From Sphingomonas sp. LaA6.9 (GTDB lineage Bacteria > Pseudomonadota > Alphaproteobacteria > Sphingomonadales > Sphingomonadaceae), in contig NZ_JAKVIO010000009.1 in assembly GCF_022601895.1 (NCBI RefSeq), forward strand, positions 62,001 through 126,000: a DNA stretch of 64,000 nucleotides. Direction: 5' to 3'. The translations under genes and the position numbers were made by a program. The notes under the pieces are model-generated. The model made no database searches, was not told the DNA's origin, and saw only the letters and a list, made by a program, of their open reading frames with translations. Shown piece by piece: positions 1-8,488 of the stretch; the stretch's first letter is position 1, and every line of letters starts with the position of its first letter.

Positions 1-229
1 CGCCCCAACCATAGAGAAGCAGCGGATCTGCGTACTGGCGCAGAACAAGCGTGAGCAGGATGACCCCGATGACATTGGCGAGGAAGCGAACCGCCGTGGA
101 CCCGTGGAGCGCAGCGATCTGCGCGGCGCGGATTGCGCCCCAGTCGAGTCCTGCCGAGTCCCGAAGGCCGAGAACGGCTCCCCAGCTTATGCGCGGCGCG
201 GATTCATCATTGTTATGCCTCTGGTCCAC
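1..229 (-). CDS. N-terminal fragment of an unidentified membrane protein (runs off the left edge)
   Basis: A leftward open frame enters the window from its left edge and carries about 76 residues. It starts best at a GTG at 229; no strong ribosome binding site precedes it. The visible part has a polar start (DQRHNNDESAPR), an amphipathic stretch rich in Ala, and a hydrophobic segment near residues 50-68 (VIGVILLTLVLRQYADPLLL) that reads as a first membrane helix. Such beginnings are common in membrane-anchored sensor or signalling proteins, but the functional domain lies outside the window, so no function is assigned. Confidence 0.5.
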   Translation of the reverse strand, partial: MDQRHNNDESAPRISWGAVLGLRDSAGLDWGAIRAAQIAALHGSTAVRFLANVIGVILLTLVLRQYADPLLLYGWG

Positions 230-366
230 GCCACTGCGATTAACCGTAACTGGTTAGCGATCCGTTAGGACGGCGAAAGATTTTGCACTGAAACGTAAAG
301 AACTGCCCGAGCCGGGCGACGACGCCGCGCCGTCTCCGCAGGCGGAGAACGACGCGGGCGCCACGT

Positions 367-2142
367 TCAGGCGGCGAGGTCGAAGGGCTGAATCTCGCCG
401 GACAGATAGAGGTTGCGCGCCTTGGCACGGCTGAGCTTGCCCGAGCTCGTGCGCGGCAGGGTTCGCGGCGGTACCAGTTCGACGACGCAGTGCATGCCCG
501 TGATCGAGCGCACCTTCTCGCGGATCTCGTCGCGCAGGCGCAGGCGTTCGGAATTGTCCGACACGCGGCAATGAACCAGAACGGCAGGCGTCTCTTCGCC
601 GCCCTTGGTGGTGATCGCGAAGGCGGCAATGTCACCCTGCTTGAAACCGGGCAACTGCTCCACCGCCCATTCGATATCCTGGGGCCAGTGGTTCTTGCCG
701 TTGATGATGATCATGTCCTTGGCGCGGCCGACGATATAGATGTAACCGTCTGACATATAGCCCATATCGCCCGTATCGAGCCAGCCGTCCTTCATGCAGG
801 CGTCGGTCGCGTCCGCGTCACGGAAATAGCCGACCATCACCGACGGGCCACTGCACCAGACCTTGCCGATCTCTCGTTCGGGCAGCGGCGCGCCGTCTTC
901 GTCCCGGATCTGGATCGCCATGTCGCGGCACGGCTTGCCGCAATTGACGATAGCGCGATAGCGCTGTGGCCGGTCTTCATCGCCTTCGCCGCCCGAAAGC
1001 TGGGTTTCCTCGACCAGTTCGACGACGATGCCTTCGCCCGGAGGCATGATCGACACAGCCAGGGTCGCTTCGGCAAGGCCATAGCTCGGCAAAAAGGCGC
1101 TTGCCTTGAAGCCGGCCTCGGCGAATGCATCAACGAAGCTCTGCATGACATCGGGGCGGATCATGTCCGCGCCGTTGCCCGCAAGCCGCCAGCGCGACAG
1201 GTCGAAGCGTTCCGATGCACGCGTCTGGCTCGACATGCGCCGCGCGCAGATGTCGTAGCCGAAGGTCGGCGAATAGCTGATCGACGTGCCCTCGTTCCGG
1301 CTGATCATGTCGAGCCAGGCGAGCGGGCGCCGCGCGAAGTCTTCGGTCTTCAGATAGTCCGCCGATACCTGATTTGCGATCGGCGAGAGGAAGCAGCCGA
1401 CCAGCCCCATGTCGTGATACCAGGGCAGCCACGAGATGCAGCGGTCGCTGTCGACAACCTCCATGCCGTGCGAGTGCGCGGCGAGGTTGTTGAGCAGCGC
1501 ATGGTGCGTGATGACCACGCCATGCGGGAAGCGCGTCGATCCACTCGAATATTGCAGATAGGCGATGTCATCGGCGCCCGCCTTGGGCAGATCCACAGCG
1601 TCGGCGGGACGCCTGGCGAAATCCTCCCAGTTCAGTCCCTCGACATTGGACTGACGCGCGGCTTCACCTGCCATCGCTTCCAGTTCCTGCGGGAAGAACA
1701 GGATGCCGGGGTCAGAGCTTGCGAGTTGCACCTTCAACTGGTCGATATAGCTGTCCTTGCCGCCGAACGAGGTCGGTAGCGGCAACGGCACAGGCCAGGC
1801 GCCCGCATAGATCGTGCCGAAGAACAGCGCTGCAAATTCGGCGCCCGTCTCGGCGACAAGCGCGACCCGGTCACCCGGCTTCACCCCATGGGCGATCAGG
1901 CGATAGGCATTGTCGAGCGCGTCGAGACGCAACTCCGAATAGGGATATGGTCGCGCCAGATTGCCGCGGGCGTCGTGGAAATTGAGCCCGCGCCGTCCCG
2001 TTGCGGCATAGTCGAGCGCTTCACCGAGCGTTTCGAAATCGGAGAAGCGCCGCGGGAGATTATCCTGCGTCGGCGTCGAGTTCAGAATGTGCATATCGGC
2101 GACCTTCATGCCGGGCGCGGTGTCCCTTGCCAGATCGAGCAT
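367..2142 (-). CDS. Fatty acyl-AMP ligase (FAAL-type adenylate-forming enzyme)
   Basis: About 591 residues of the ANL adenylate-forming superfamily, which activates a fatty acid with ATP to an acyl-adenylate. The A3 P-loop reads YLQYSSGSTRFPHGV, A5 is SYGLAEATLA, A7/A8 is GWLDTGDMGYMSDGYIYIVGR, and the C-terminal lysine lies in PRTSSGKLSR. The WLPWYHDMGLVG and SYSPTFGYD motifs fit fatty acyl-AMP ligases, which usually load an acyl carrier protein rather than CoA. The start at 2142 is preceded by AAGGGACG; the open frame extends further upstream, but that part is not family-like. No acyl carrier protein, PKS or NRPS gene is visible nearby, so the acceptor is unknown. The gene is divergent from recX. 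Confidence 0.85.
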   Translation of the reverse strand: MLDLARDTAPGMKVADMHILNSTPTQDNLPRRFSDFETLGEALDYAATGRRGLNFHDARGNLARPYPYSELRLDALDNAYRLIAHGVKPGDRVALVAETGAEFAALFFGTIYAGAWPVPLPLPTSFGGKDSYIDQLKVQLASSDPGILFFPQELEAMAGEAARQSNVEGLNWEDFARRPADAVDLPKAGADDIAYLQYSSGSTRFPHGVVITHHALLNNLAAHSHGMEVVDSDRCISWLPWYHDMGLVGCFLSPIANQVSADYLKTEDFARRPLAWLDMISRNEGTSISYSPTFGYDICARRMSSQTRASERFDLSRWRLAGNGADMIRPDVMQSFVDAFAEAGFKASAFLPSYGLAEATLAVSIMPPGEGIVVELVEETQLSGGEGDEDRPQRYRAIVNCGKPCRDMAIQIRDEDGAPLPEREIGKVWCSGPSVMVGYFRDADATDACMKDGWLDTGDMGYMSDGYIYIVGRAKDMIIINGKNHWPQDIEWAVEQLPGFKQGDIAAFAITTKGGEETPAVLVHCRVSDNSERLRLRDEIREKVRSITGMHCVVELVPPRTLPRTSSGKLSRAKARNLYLSGEIQPFDLAA

Positions 2143-2278
2143 TTTGCCTGCGTCCCTTATTGCCGGGCTTTGCAAAGGGTTGATCCCCACATGCCGCCCG
2201 GCGCGAATTGTTACAGTTTCGCTGTTTAGCGGTAAAGCCGCGTTCAAATTCCGGCCCGACTGTGGCACAAACGTGGCG

Positions 2279-2812
2279 GTGAGTACGAAACACCGCAATT
2301 CTGCGCGCCCGCCGCTCGATTCCGAGGCGCTGGAGCGTCTCGCGCTACACTATGTCGAACGTTATGCAACCACGCGCGCCAGGCTACGGGGCTATCTCGA
2401 ACGCAAGCTGCGCGAACGCGGCTGGGCAGGAGAGAGCGAGCCGCCGCATGAGGCGATCGTCGCGCGCTTTGCGGAGCGGGGTTATGTCAACGATCGCCTG
2501 TTCGCCGAGAGTCGCGCCGAGGCGCTTGCACGGCGCGGTTATGGCGCACGCCGAGTCGATTCGGCACTGCGAATCGCTGGAATCGAGGATGCCGACGCCG
2601 AGATTGCGCGTGTACAGGCGGGAGAAAGGGCCTGGGACGCTGCATTGACCTATGCGCGACGCAAGAAAATCGGTCCGTTTGCCCCCGAACCATCTGAAGA
2701 AAAGCGTCAACAAAAGCAGCTCGCGGCCATGTTGCGGGCAGGTCATCCATTTGAATTTGCAAAGCTATTGGTGTCGGCATCTCCAGGCGAATGCCCGTCC
2801 GACCCGAATTGA
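2279..2812 (+). CDS. recX: Regulatory protein RecX
   Basis: A 177-residue protein of the RecX family, which binds RecA filaments and limits their growth. The helical repeats typical of RecX are visible: an N-terminal block ending in YLERKLRERGW, the central FAERGYVNDRLFAESRAEALARRGYGARRV, and a C-terminal block RAWDAALTYARRKKIGPF. Start taken as GTG at 2279; another GTG lies two codons upstream, and an in-frame extension overlapping the divergent ligase gene looks non-coding. recA is not adjacent in this window. Next on the same strand is the cold-shock gene, 84 bases downstream. Confidence 0.85.
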   Translation: MSTKHRNSARPPLDSEALERLALHYVERYATTRARLRGYLERKLRERGWAGESEPPHEAIVARFAERGYVNDRLFAESRAEALARRGYGARRVDSALRIAGIEDADAEIARVQAGERAWDAALTYARRKKIGPFAPEPSEEKRQQKQLAAMLRAGHPFEFAKLLVSASPGECPSDPN

Positions 2813-2896
2813 CACACGCCTTATCGCTCGGTTTCGGATTCGTATCGACTGTGCTAAATTCGTTCAGGGCGCATAAATAAGGAGGGGACCGCTCGC

Positions 2897-3505
2897 GTGC
2901 ATGAGTCTGGTCGCTTGGATGCTTTGAATCGCGACACTGATCTCCAGCAGACGGAGACCGAGTGCGCGGCCGTGAATGAAGGCGATGCCGAAATCCTGGA
3001 GCGCTATGAAGGCGCCATGAAGTGGTTTGACGCCACCCGTGGCTTTGGCTTCATGGTCGCGGACGGCGATGCCGGTGATATCCTCGTCCATTTTTCTGTC
3101 CTGCGAGAGCACGACCGGCGCAGCCTTCCCGAAGGCACGCGCCTCATCTGCATGGCCGCGCGACGCAATCGCGGGCTTCAGGCGCGCAAGATCGTCTCGT
3201 TCGACCTGTCGACCGCAATCGGTCCCGATCTCGACAAGCAGGCGGGCGAGCGGGCGAATCGAGTCGACCCGGTCGCGCTGCTCGACAATGCGGGGCCGTT
3301 TGAGCCGGTCACGGTCAAATGGTTCAACCGCGTGAAGGGCTATGGTTTTCTGATGCGCGGTTCGGACGGCAGCGATATATTCGTGCATATGGAAACGCTG
3401 CGCCGAGCAGGGCTGGCCGATATCGAACCCGGCCAACCGCTTCGGGCGCGGTGTGTGGCGGGCAATAAGGGTTTGCTCGCCGTATGCGTCGAAAGGCCCG
3501 AATAG
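2897..3505 (+). CDS. Cold-shock protein with two cold-shock domains (CspD-like)
   Basis: A 202-residue protein with two cold-shock domains joined by a linker. CSD1 (about residues 38-100) has [15 protein letters not shown] and DILVHFSVL, matching RNP1/RNP2; CSD2 (about 134-198) has [15 protein letters not shown] and DIFVHMETL. Such proteins bind single-stranded nucleic acid; the double-domain type is standard in alphaproteobacteria, and Caulobacter CspC/CspD act in stationary phase. The start is GTG at 2897 with a clear GGAGGGG 10 bases upstream. It is followed 5 bases later by the DUF192 gene, a pairing known from Caulobacter, and the two are probably one transcript. Confidence 0.9.
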   Translation: MHESGRLDALNRDTDLQQTETECAAVNEGDAEILERYEGAMKWFDATRGFGFMVADGDAGDILVHFSVLREHDRRSLPEGTRLICMAARRNRGLQARKIVSFDLSTAIGPDLDKQAGERANRVDPVALLDNAGPFEPVTVKWFNRVKGYGFLMRGSDGSDIFVHMETLRRAGLADIEPGQPLRARCVAGNKGLLAVCVERPE

Positions 3506-3510
3506 ATATC

Positions 3511-3999
3511 ATGACATCGAAATGTCTGCTGGCCGCGCTGGGCGCGGTGATGCTCGTGGCCGGCTGCGGCACCGCGTCGAATGCGGTGTCAGCTGCCAGC
3601 GCCGAAGAACAGGCGCTTCTGCCGCTCAGCGTGAAGACCGCGAAGGGCGTGCACAATTTTCGGGTCGAGGTGGCGCGCACCAGCGAGGAGCAGGCGCAGG
3701 GGCTGATGTACCGTACGTCGCTGCCTGACGATGGTGGCATGCTCTTTCCCTTTTCTCCGCCGCGCCCCGCGAGCTTCTGGATGAAGAATACGCTCATCCC
3801 GCTCGACATGATCTTCATTCGTGCAGATGGCAGCATCGCGCGCATCGCCGAGGAAACGGTGCCGCAATCGCTCGAGGGCGTGTCGTCGGGCGAGCCTGTC
3901 GCCGCGGTGCTCGAGATCGCGGGCGGACGCTCTGCCGCGCTTGGTATTGCCGAGGGCGATCATGTCAGCTGGAAGGGCGGTCCTTCGCTCCCCGAATAG
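3511..3999 (+). CDS. DUF192 lipoprotein
   Basis: A 162-residue DUF192 protein. The N-terminus is a lipoprotein signal (a hydrophobic LLAALGAVMLVAG run with Cys at about 19), so the mature protein is probably membrane-anchored in the periplasm. The family core is clear: QGLMYRTSLPDDGGMLF followed by FWMKNTLIPLDMIFI and VLEIAGG. The biochemical role of DUF192 is not established. The start at 3511 (ATG) lies 5 bases after the stop of the cold-shock gene, which suggests translational coupling. Confidence 0.85.
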   Translation: MTSKCLLAALGAVMLVAGCGTASNAVSAASAEEQALLPLSVKTAKGVHNFRVEVARTSEEQAQGLMYRTSLPDDGGMLFPFSPPRPASFWMKNTLIPLDMIFIRADGSIARIAEETVPQSLEGVSSGEPVAAVLEIAGGRSAALGIAEGDHVSWKGGPSLPE

Positions 4000-4005
4000 T
4001 GGTCT

Positions 4006-4027
4006 GCCGAAAACCGGTTTTCTCGGC
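4006..4027. repeat. Short palindrome in the DUF192/NDUFA12 gap
   Basis: The core AAAACCGGTTTT (4010-4021) is a perfect 12-base palindrome, flanked by near-symmetric GCCG/CGGC arms. There is no loop, so it is not a good transcription terminator; it could be a protein-binding site or a copy of a dispersed intergenic element. No other copy was noticed in this window. Confidence 0.35.
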
Positions 4028-4053
4028 CGCGGCTTTGCAGTAACGGAGCCCCC

Positions 4054-4449
4054 ATGGGCGTTTTCAAGAATATCTTCACCTGGTGGGAAGGCGCGACCTT
4101 CGGCACCGCGCTGAACACGATGCGCAACGGCCGCAAGGTCGGCGAGGACGATCAGGGCAACCTCTATTATGAGGGCAAAAAGGCTCAGGGCGGCTTCACG
4201 CGTCGTTGGGTCATGTACAAGGGCCAGAATGATTCGAGCCGCGTGCCGCCCGAATGGCACAGCTGGCTGCACCATACGATCGACGCTGCGCCCGATCAGG
4301 CGTTTCCGCCCGCGCGGAACTGGGAACGCGAGCCGACGCCAAATCTGACCGGAACGGCAGAGGCGTATCGCCCCGCGGGCGCGCTCGAAAAGGGTGGGCG
4401 CCGCGCGGCTGCCACCGGAGACTATGAGGCATGGACGCCGGGCGCGTGA
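4054..4449 (+). CDS. NADH:ubiquinone oxidoreductase subunit NDUFA12
   Basis: A 131-residue accessory subunit of respiratory complex I, homologous to mitochondrial NDUFA12 (B17.2) and typical of alphaproteobacteria. Visible family signatures are FTWWEGATFGT near the start, DDQGNLYYEGKK, RRWVMYKG, and VPPEWHSWLHHT with the conserved Trp/His run, then a low-complexity tail with RPAGALEKGGRR. It sits at the matrix/cytoplasm-facing arm of complex I. The end overlaps the next gene (DUF2155) by 19 bases. This gene order is common in alphaproteobacteria. Confidence 0.95.
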   Translation: MGVFKNIFTWWEGATFGTALNTMRNGRKVGEDDQGNLYYEGKKAQGGFTRRWVMYKGQNDSSRVPPEWHSWLHHTIDAAPDQAFPPARNWEREPTPNLTGTAEAYRPAGALEKGGRRAAATGDYEAWTPGA

Positions 4450-5108
4450 AGAAGGGCTGGGCGCTTGCCGGGATCGCGGCCATCGGGCTGGGACTGGCGG
4501 GATGGCAGGCGGCGGATGCGCTGCAGAACGAAGAAGCGGCCGCGGACAACGCGAGCAGTGTCGTGTCCAATCAGACCGATGCCGTGCCGCGCGGGCCGGT
4601 GCGTGTCGCGGCGGCGGAAACGCGCGGACCTGCGCCATCACGGGGTACTACGCCCATGGCCCAGCGGGTCGCGGTGATCGGTGTGCTCAACAAGCGCAAC
4701 GGCATCGAGCGCGACCTGACGATGAAGCCCGGCCAGGCGCTGCGCCTGGGCGACGTCATAGTTCGGCTACGTGCGTGCGAGAAGACCGCGCCCTGGGAGC
4801 ACGAGCAGCTCACCGGCGCCTTCGTCCAGGTCGATGTGCGCAATCCCAAGGATCAATGGGGCCGCGTCTTTTCCGGTTGGCTCTACAAGGAATCGCCGTC
4901 GCTCAACGTGGTCGAGCATCCGATCTACGATGTCTGGCCCAAGAGCTGCGCGATGAGCTTCCCCGATATCGGGCCGGAAACCGAAACCGTGACGGGCGGC
5001 GAATCGTCCTCGGCGCCCGCTGCGGCCAAACGGTCCAGCGCTCCGAAATCGGGCGAGGCTGAGGCGCCCACGCCGCCAGCCAGCGCCGAATCGAGCAACG
5101 CCACATAA
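4431..5108 (+). CDS. DUF2155 protein, probably exported
   Basis: A 225-residue DUF2155 protein. It starts with an uncleaved or cleavable hydrophobic segment (residues 7-25, [20 protein letters not shown]). The family core runs from about 78 to 175: [23 protein letters not shown], then [22 protein letters not shown] and [29 protein letters not shown]. Cysteines near 113 and 167 may form a disulfide. The last 50 residues are low-complexity Ser/Ala/Pro and lie antisense to the end of aat. Function is unknown. It overlaps NDUFA12 by 19 bases, so the two are probably co-transcribed. Confidence 0.85.
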   Translation: MDAGRVKKGWALAGIAAIGLGLAGWQAADALQNEEAAADNASSVVSNQTDAVPRGPVRVAAAETRGPAPSRGTTPMAQRVAVIGVLNKRNGIERDLTMKPGQALRLGDVIVRLRACEKTAPWEHEQLTGAFVQVDVRNPKDQWGRVFSGWLYKESPSLNVVEHPIYDVWPKSCAMSFPDIGPETETVTGGESSSAPAAAKRSSAPKSGEAEAPTPPASAESSNAT

Positions 5109-5698
5109 TCGTCGCGGTTGATCTCGATCGCGCCCAGCGAGGCGAGATGATCGGTGATGAACTGGCAATCGAGCAGGCTGAATCCGCCGACCCTGAGCCG
5201 CGCCACGAGATGTGCCAGCGCCACCTTTGATGCATCGGTTGCACGGCTGAACATGCTTTCGCCGAAAAAGGCGCCGCCCAGCTTGATGCCGTAGAGGCCA
5301 CCGACCAGCACATCGCCGCGCCAGGTCTCGACCGAATGGGCGTGCCCGCGCGCATGGAGCTGGAGGCAGGCCTGCTCGATCTGCGCATTGATCCAGGTGC
5401 CCGGCCGGTCGGGTGTCGCCGCAGCGCATCCCGCGATCACCTGCTCGAAGTCGCGGTCGACGGTGACGGTGAAGCGGTCCGAACGCAGCGTCTTCGCGAG
5501 AGAATGCGACAAGTGAAAATGGTCGAGCGGCAACACGCCGCGCTTCTTGGGTTCGACCCAGAAGACCTTGTCCGCCTCACGGTCGTCGGCCATCGGAAAG
5601 ACGCCGCAGGCATAGGCGCGAAGGAGCATGGTGGTGTCGAGCGGTTGCACGGCTTCAATATGTCGCGTCGGCGGCACGGGATCAATGTGTGCCGGCAT
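4925..5698 (-). CDS. aat: Leucyl/phenylalanyl-tRNA-protein transferase
   Basis: About 257 residues. The enzyme transfers Leu or Phe from tRNA to N-terminal Arg/Lys of proteins, making them N-end rule substrates for ClpS/ClpAP; clpA is found at 53.6-56 kb. Signatures: [78 protein letters not shown] and [16 protein letters not shown]. The start at 5698 was chosen because the family begins just before the [12 protein letters not shown] block; a longer frame reaches 5875 but would overlap the divergent TonB-like gene. The C-terminal 61 codons overlap DUF2155 antisense by 184 bases. Confidence 0.92.
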   Translation of the reverse strand: MPAHIDPVPPTRHIEAVQPLDTTMLLRAYACGVFPMADDREADKVFWVEPKKRGVLPLDHFHLSHSLAKTLRSDRFTVTVDRDFEQVIAGCAAATPDRPGTWINAQIEQACLQLHARGHAHSVETWRGDVLVGGLYGIKLGGAFFGESMFSRATDASKVALAHLVARLRVGGFSLLDCQFITDHLASLGAIEINRDDYVALLDSALAGGVGASASPDFGALDRLAAAGAEDDSPPVTVSVSGPISGKLIAQLLGQTS

Positions 5699-5738
5699 GA
5701 GTTGCCGCCGAAGAAGGTTGCGGTTAGGCCGCTGACGG

Positions 5739-6500
5739 ATGGCGTTGGCGTATTCCAGAAATTCATTGACCGCCGGCCGGCCGCAGATCAGCGGGCGCGC
5801 GATCGCGCTCGCCCTGGCGATCGCCATCCATCTCCTCATGATCGCGTTGTTATTGAGGCAGTCTTTTGTTCCCATGAAGCCGCGCGAAGGCGGTCGGCTG
5901 TCGGCGACCTTCGAACTGTTGCCCCAGCCCGATGCCAGCGCTGATGCCGCGAAGAAGAAGTCACCAGAGCGCGAATCGGTGCAGCAGCGTGCGGTCGAGC
6001 GTCAGAAACCTCCCGAAGTCGACGTGACCAGGATCGAGAATGTGCCGGTACCCTCGTTCCTCGTCCTTACCCGCGAAGATTATGCCGCTGCCGATATCGG
6101 CCGCTTGCCGTCACGGCGGACGACGCAGAGCGAAGCGGGGGGCGGTAGCTCGGGGTCGGGCACCGATGCGCGCGCGGTCGGGGAAGGCCCCGGGGGCGAG
6201 CGTCTCTACAATGCCGACTGGTATCGCCGGCCCACGCACGCGGAACTGGCGACCTATGTGCCGTCCAACGCACCGTCGGCTGGCTGGGGTCTGATCGCGT
6301 GCAGAACCATAGACCGATATCAGGTCGAAGACTGTCAGGAACTGGGCGAATCGCCGCGCGGCTCGGGCTTCGCCCGCGCGGTCCGGCTTGCCGCGTGGCA
6401 GTTCCGCGTTCTCCCGCCCAGGATCGGGGGGCGGCCGATGGTGGGTAGCTGGGTGCGGATCCGGATCGACTATAGCGAAAAGGGTATCGCTATCCGTTAG
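5739..6500 (+). CDS. TonB-like protein with one N-terminal membrane helix
   Basis: A 253-residue protein with the layout of an energy-transducing TonB-type protein: short cytoplasmic start, one membrane segment (residues 20-41, [20 protein letters not shown]), a polar linker rich in Lys/Glu/Pro and Gly/Ser, and a C-terminal globular part ending in [27 protein letters not shown], which resembles the TonB C-terminal fold. No exbB/exbD or TonB-dependent receptor is adjacent. The start is 40 bases from the divergent aat start. The 3' end overlaps the convergent ParA gene by 11 bases. Confidence 0.7.
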   Translation: MALAYSRNSLTAGRPQISGRAIALALAIAIHLLMIALLLRQSFVPMKPREGGRLSATFELLPQPDASADAAKKKSPERESVQQRAVERQKPPEVDVTRIENVPVPSFLVLTREDYAAADIGRLPSRRTTQSEAGGGSSGSGTDARAVGEGPGGERLYNADWYRRPTHAELATYVPSNAPSAGWGLIACRTIDRYQVEDCQELGESPRGSGFARAVRLAAWQFRVLPPRIGGRPMVGSWVRIRIDYSEKGIAIR

Positions 6501-7251
6501 GTCCCATCGTCGCGAGTTTGCGCTCGACCCCCTGCCAGAGCCTCGCGAACGCCTGCCCCGCAGGGGAGCTATGCGCGAAATGGCCGACGGGCGCGCGGCG
6601 GATCGCCATTTGCTCGACCGTGCTGGCCATCGGAATGACGGGCCAGTCGGGACGCAGTTCGACTGCTGCCTTGTGAAGCGCTCGCCTGCGGTCGACCATC
6701 GAATAGATCGGCAGGATCGGCGCGCGCCGGCCGCTCAGCCGGTCGAGAAAGGCAACCACGTCCTCGAAGGCGCGCTCTGAGAGCGGCGATGGGATGACGG
6801 GCGCAAGGATGATGTCGGCGGCGCGCATCACCTGTTCACTCGTCTCGGTAAGGCCGGGCGGGCAATCGAGGATGATGCGATCATAATGCCGGCCCAGCGT
6901 TTCGAGCAGCTTTGCGAGCCGCTTCTTCTTGTCGAGCGTGAAGAGCAGGCGGTCGAGCCCGCGCAGCGATGTGTCCGCCGCCAGCAGGTCGACGCGATCG
7001 ATCGTCGAGGGGCGGATCAGTTTTTCCGGTGCGACGTCTTTCGAAAACACCGCCTGCGCGGTGTCCCTGGCGGCCTTGCCGTCGCCGATCAGGAAGCTCG
7101 CGCCACCCTGGGGGTCGAGATCCCACAGCAATGTCCGGCGTGAAGACAGGATGGCGGAGGACCAGGCGAGGTTGACCGCGAGCGTGGTCTTCCCGACGCC
7201 CCCCTTCAAACTATAGACCGCAATCGTCGCCATCTCGTTGCCGTTCCCCAT
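6490..7251 (-). CDS. ParA-family ATPase (orphan)
   Basis: A 253-residue ParA/MinD-type ATPase. The deviant Walker A is KGGVGKTT at residues 16-23, Walker A-prime is LLWDLDPQGGAS, and Walker B is RIILDCPPGLTET. These ATPases position DNA, proteins or complexes by ATP-dependent dimerisation on DNA or membranes. There is no ParB gene and no parS-like site next to it, and it is shorter than chromosomal ParA with a DNA-binding N-terminus, so it is probably not the chromosome partition protein. An ATG at 7233 with GGGGAAC upstream is an alternative start. Confidence 0.85.
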   Translation of the reverse strand: MGNGNEMATIAVYSLKGGVGKTTLAVNLAWSSAILSSRRTLLWDLDPQGGASFLIGDGKAARDTAQAVFSKDVAPEKLIRPSTIDRVDLLAADTSLRGLDRLLFTLDKKKRLAKLLETLGRHYDRIILDCPPGLTETSEQVMRAADIILAPVIPSPLSERAFEDVVAFLDRLSGRRAPILPIYSMVDRRRALHKAAVELRPDWPVIPMASTVEQMAIRRAPVGHFAHSSPAGQAFARLWQGVERKLATMGPNG

Positions 7252-7321
7252 CGCTGCTCCCGGTCCGCGGTGTTAGGCAGGCAAATGTGGCATGGCGATT
7301 GCACCAATGGCAACTGCCGGG

Positions 7322-7666
7322 TCAGAGTATCTCGCGGACCATCTCCTGCGGACGGCACAGGCGGACGCCCTTTTCGGTCTCTACCAGCGGGCGTTCGATA
7401 AGGATCGGATCGGCCACCATCGCATCGAGCACCGCAGTGGCGCTGACATGTTCGAGGTCGAGATCCTGGACGAGCTTTTCCTTCTTGCGGAGCCCTTCAT
7501 GCGGCGTCATCCCCGCGCGCTTGTAGAGTTCCGCCAGCTTTTCGCGGCTGGGCGGCGTCTTCAGATATTCGATCACCTCGACGTCGACACCCGCGGTCGT
7601 CTGCAGGATCTCAAGCGTCTTGCGCGATGTTCCGCATTTGGGGTTGTGCCAGATGGTCGCTTTCAC
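7322..7666 (-). CDS. arsC: ArsC-family reductase (glutaredoxin-dependent arsenate reductase type)
   Basis: A 114-residue ArsC/Spx-family thioredoxin fold. The catalytic Cys is in IWHNPKCGTSRKTLEIL (Cys11), and the arginine-containing C-terminal region LIERPLVETEKGVRLCRP matches the glutathione/glutaredoxin-linked arsenate reductase group. Known members reduce arsenate to arsenite. No arsR, arsB or acr3 lies nearby, so a housekeeping reductase role is also possible. It lies between a ParA gene and a GST gene, all leftward. Confidence 0.85.
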   Translation of the reverse strand: MKATIWHNPKCGTSRKTLEILQTTAGVDVEVIEYLKTPPSREKLAELYKRAGMTPHEGLRKKEKLVQDLDLEHVSATAVLDAMVADPILIERPLVETEKGVRLCRPQEMVREIL

Positions 7667-7743
7667 GGGTGTGCTCCTCGCCTTTCTCTCGTTCGATCCT
7701 TGCCGGCATCAAACGCATGGTCATTACGTAGAGGTCCATAGCG

Positions 7744-8448
7744 TCAGCCGCGCGCGGGAATGGTCAGTCCGCGTTGTACCGCCGGGCGCGCAAGCCCGCG
7801 TTCAAGCCAGGCGGGCACATGGCGCAGGCTGCCATAGTCGACCAGCGCGCCCGCGTCGTAGAATCCGATCAGGTTGCGCACCCAGCCAAGCATCGAGATG
7901 TCGGCGATGGTATAATCGTCGCCCATGATCCAGTCGCGCCCTTCGAGCCGCGTCTCGAGCACGCCAAGCAACCGCCTGGCTTCATCGACGTAGCGTTTGA
8001 GCGGGCGCTTGTCCTCATATTCGCGGCCCGCGAATTTGTGGAAGAAGCCGACCTGTCCGAACATCGGTCCGATCGCCGCCATCTGGAAGAAGACCCACTG
8101 GATCGTCTCGTAGCGACGCGCCACGTCTGCGGGCATGAACTTGCCCGTCTTGTCGGCGAGATAGAGCAGAATCGCACCCGATTCGAAGAGCGCCAGAGGC
8201 TTTCCGCCGGGGCCGTCGGGATCGAGGATCGCGGGGATCTTCCCATTGGGGTTGAGCGACAGATATTCGGGCGTCCAGGTCTCGTTCGCGCCGATGTCGA
8301 TCAGGTGCACCTCATAGGGCAGGCCGATCTCCTCCAGCATGATCGATGCCTTCACCCCGTTTGGCGTAGGCAGCGAATAGAGCTGAAGGCGATCCGGATG
8401 CGCCGCCGGCCAGCGCCGGGTGATCGGAAAACTGGACAGATCGGTCAC
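7744..8448 (-). CDS. Glutathione S-transferase family protein (YfcG/YghU type)
   Basis: A 234-residue GST. The N-terminal thioredoxin domain has LQLYSLPTPNGVKASIMLEEIGLPYEVHLIDI, NPNGKIPAILDPDGPGG and the SNAIL-like LFESGAILLYLADKTG glutathione-binding motif; the C-terminal helical domain has QVGFFHKFAG and DYTIADISMLGWVRN. The Thr/Asn in TPNG replaces a catalytic Ser/Tyr, as in the disulfide-bond oxidoreductases YfcG/YghU of E. coli, so a glutathione-disulfide reductase activity is likely. It lies downstream of accC on the same strand. Confidence 0.85.
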   Translation of the reverse strand: MTDLSSFPITRRWPAAHPDRLQLYSLPTPNGVKASIMLEEIGLPYEVHLIDIGANETWTPEYLSLNPNGKIPAILDPDGPGGKPLALFESGAILLYLADKTGKFMPADVARRYETIQWVFFQMAAIGPMFGQVGFFHKFAGREYEDKRPLKRYVDEARRLLGVLETRLEGRDWIMGDDYTIADISMLGWVRNLIGFYDAGALVDYGSLRHVPAWLERGLARPAVQRGLTIPARG

Positions 8449-8488
8449 CCGGACCTCCTCGATTGAACGCGATTACAAAATCGGCGGA

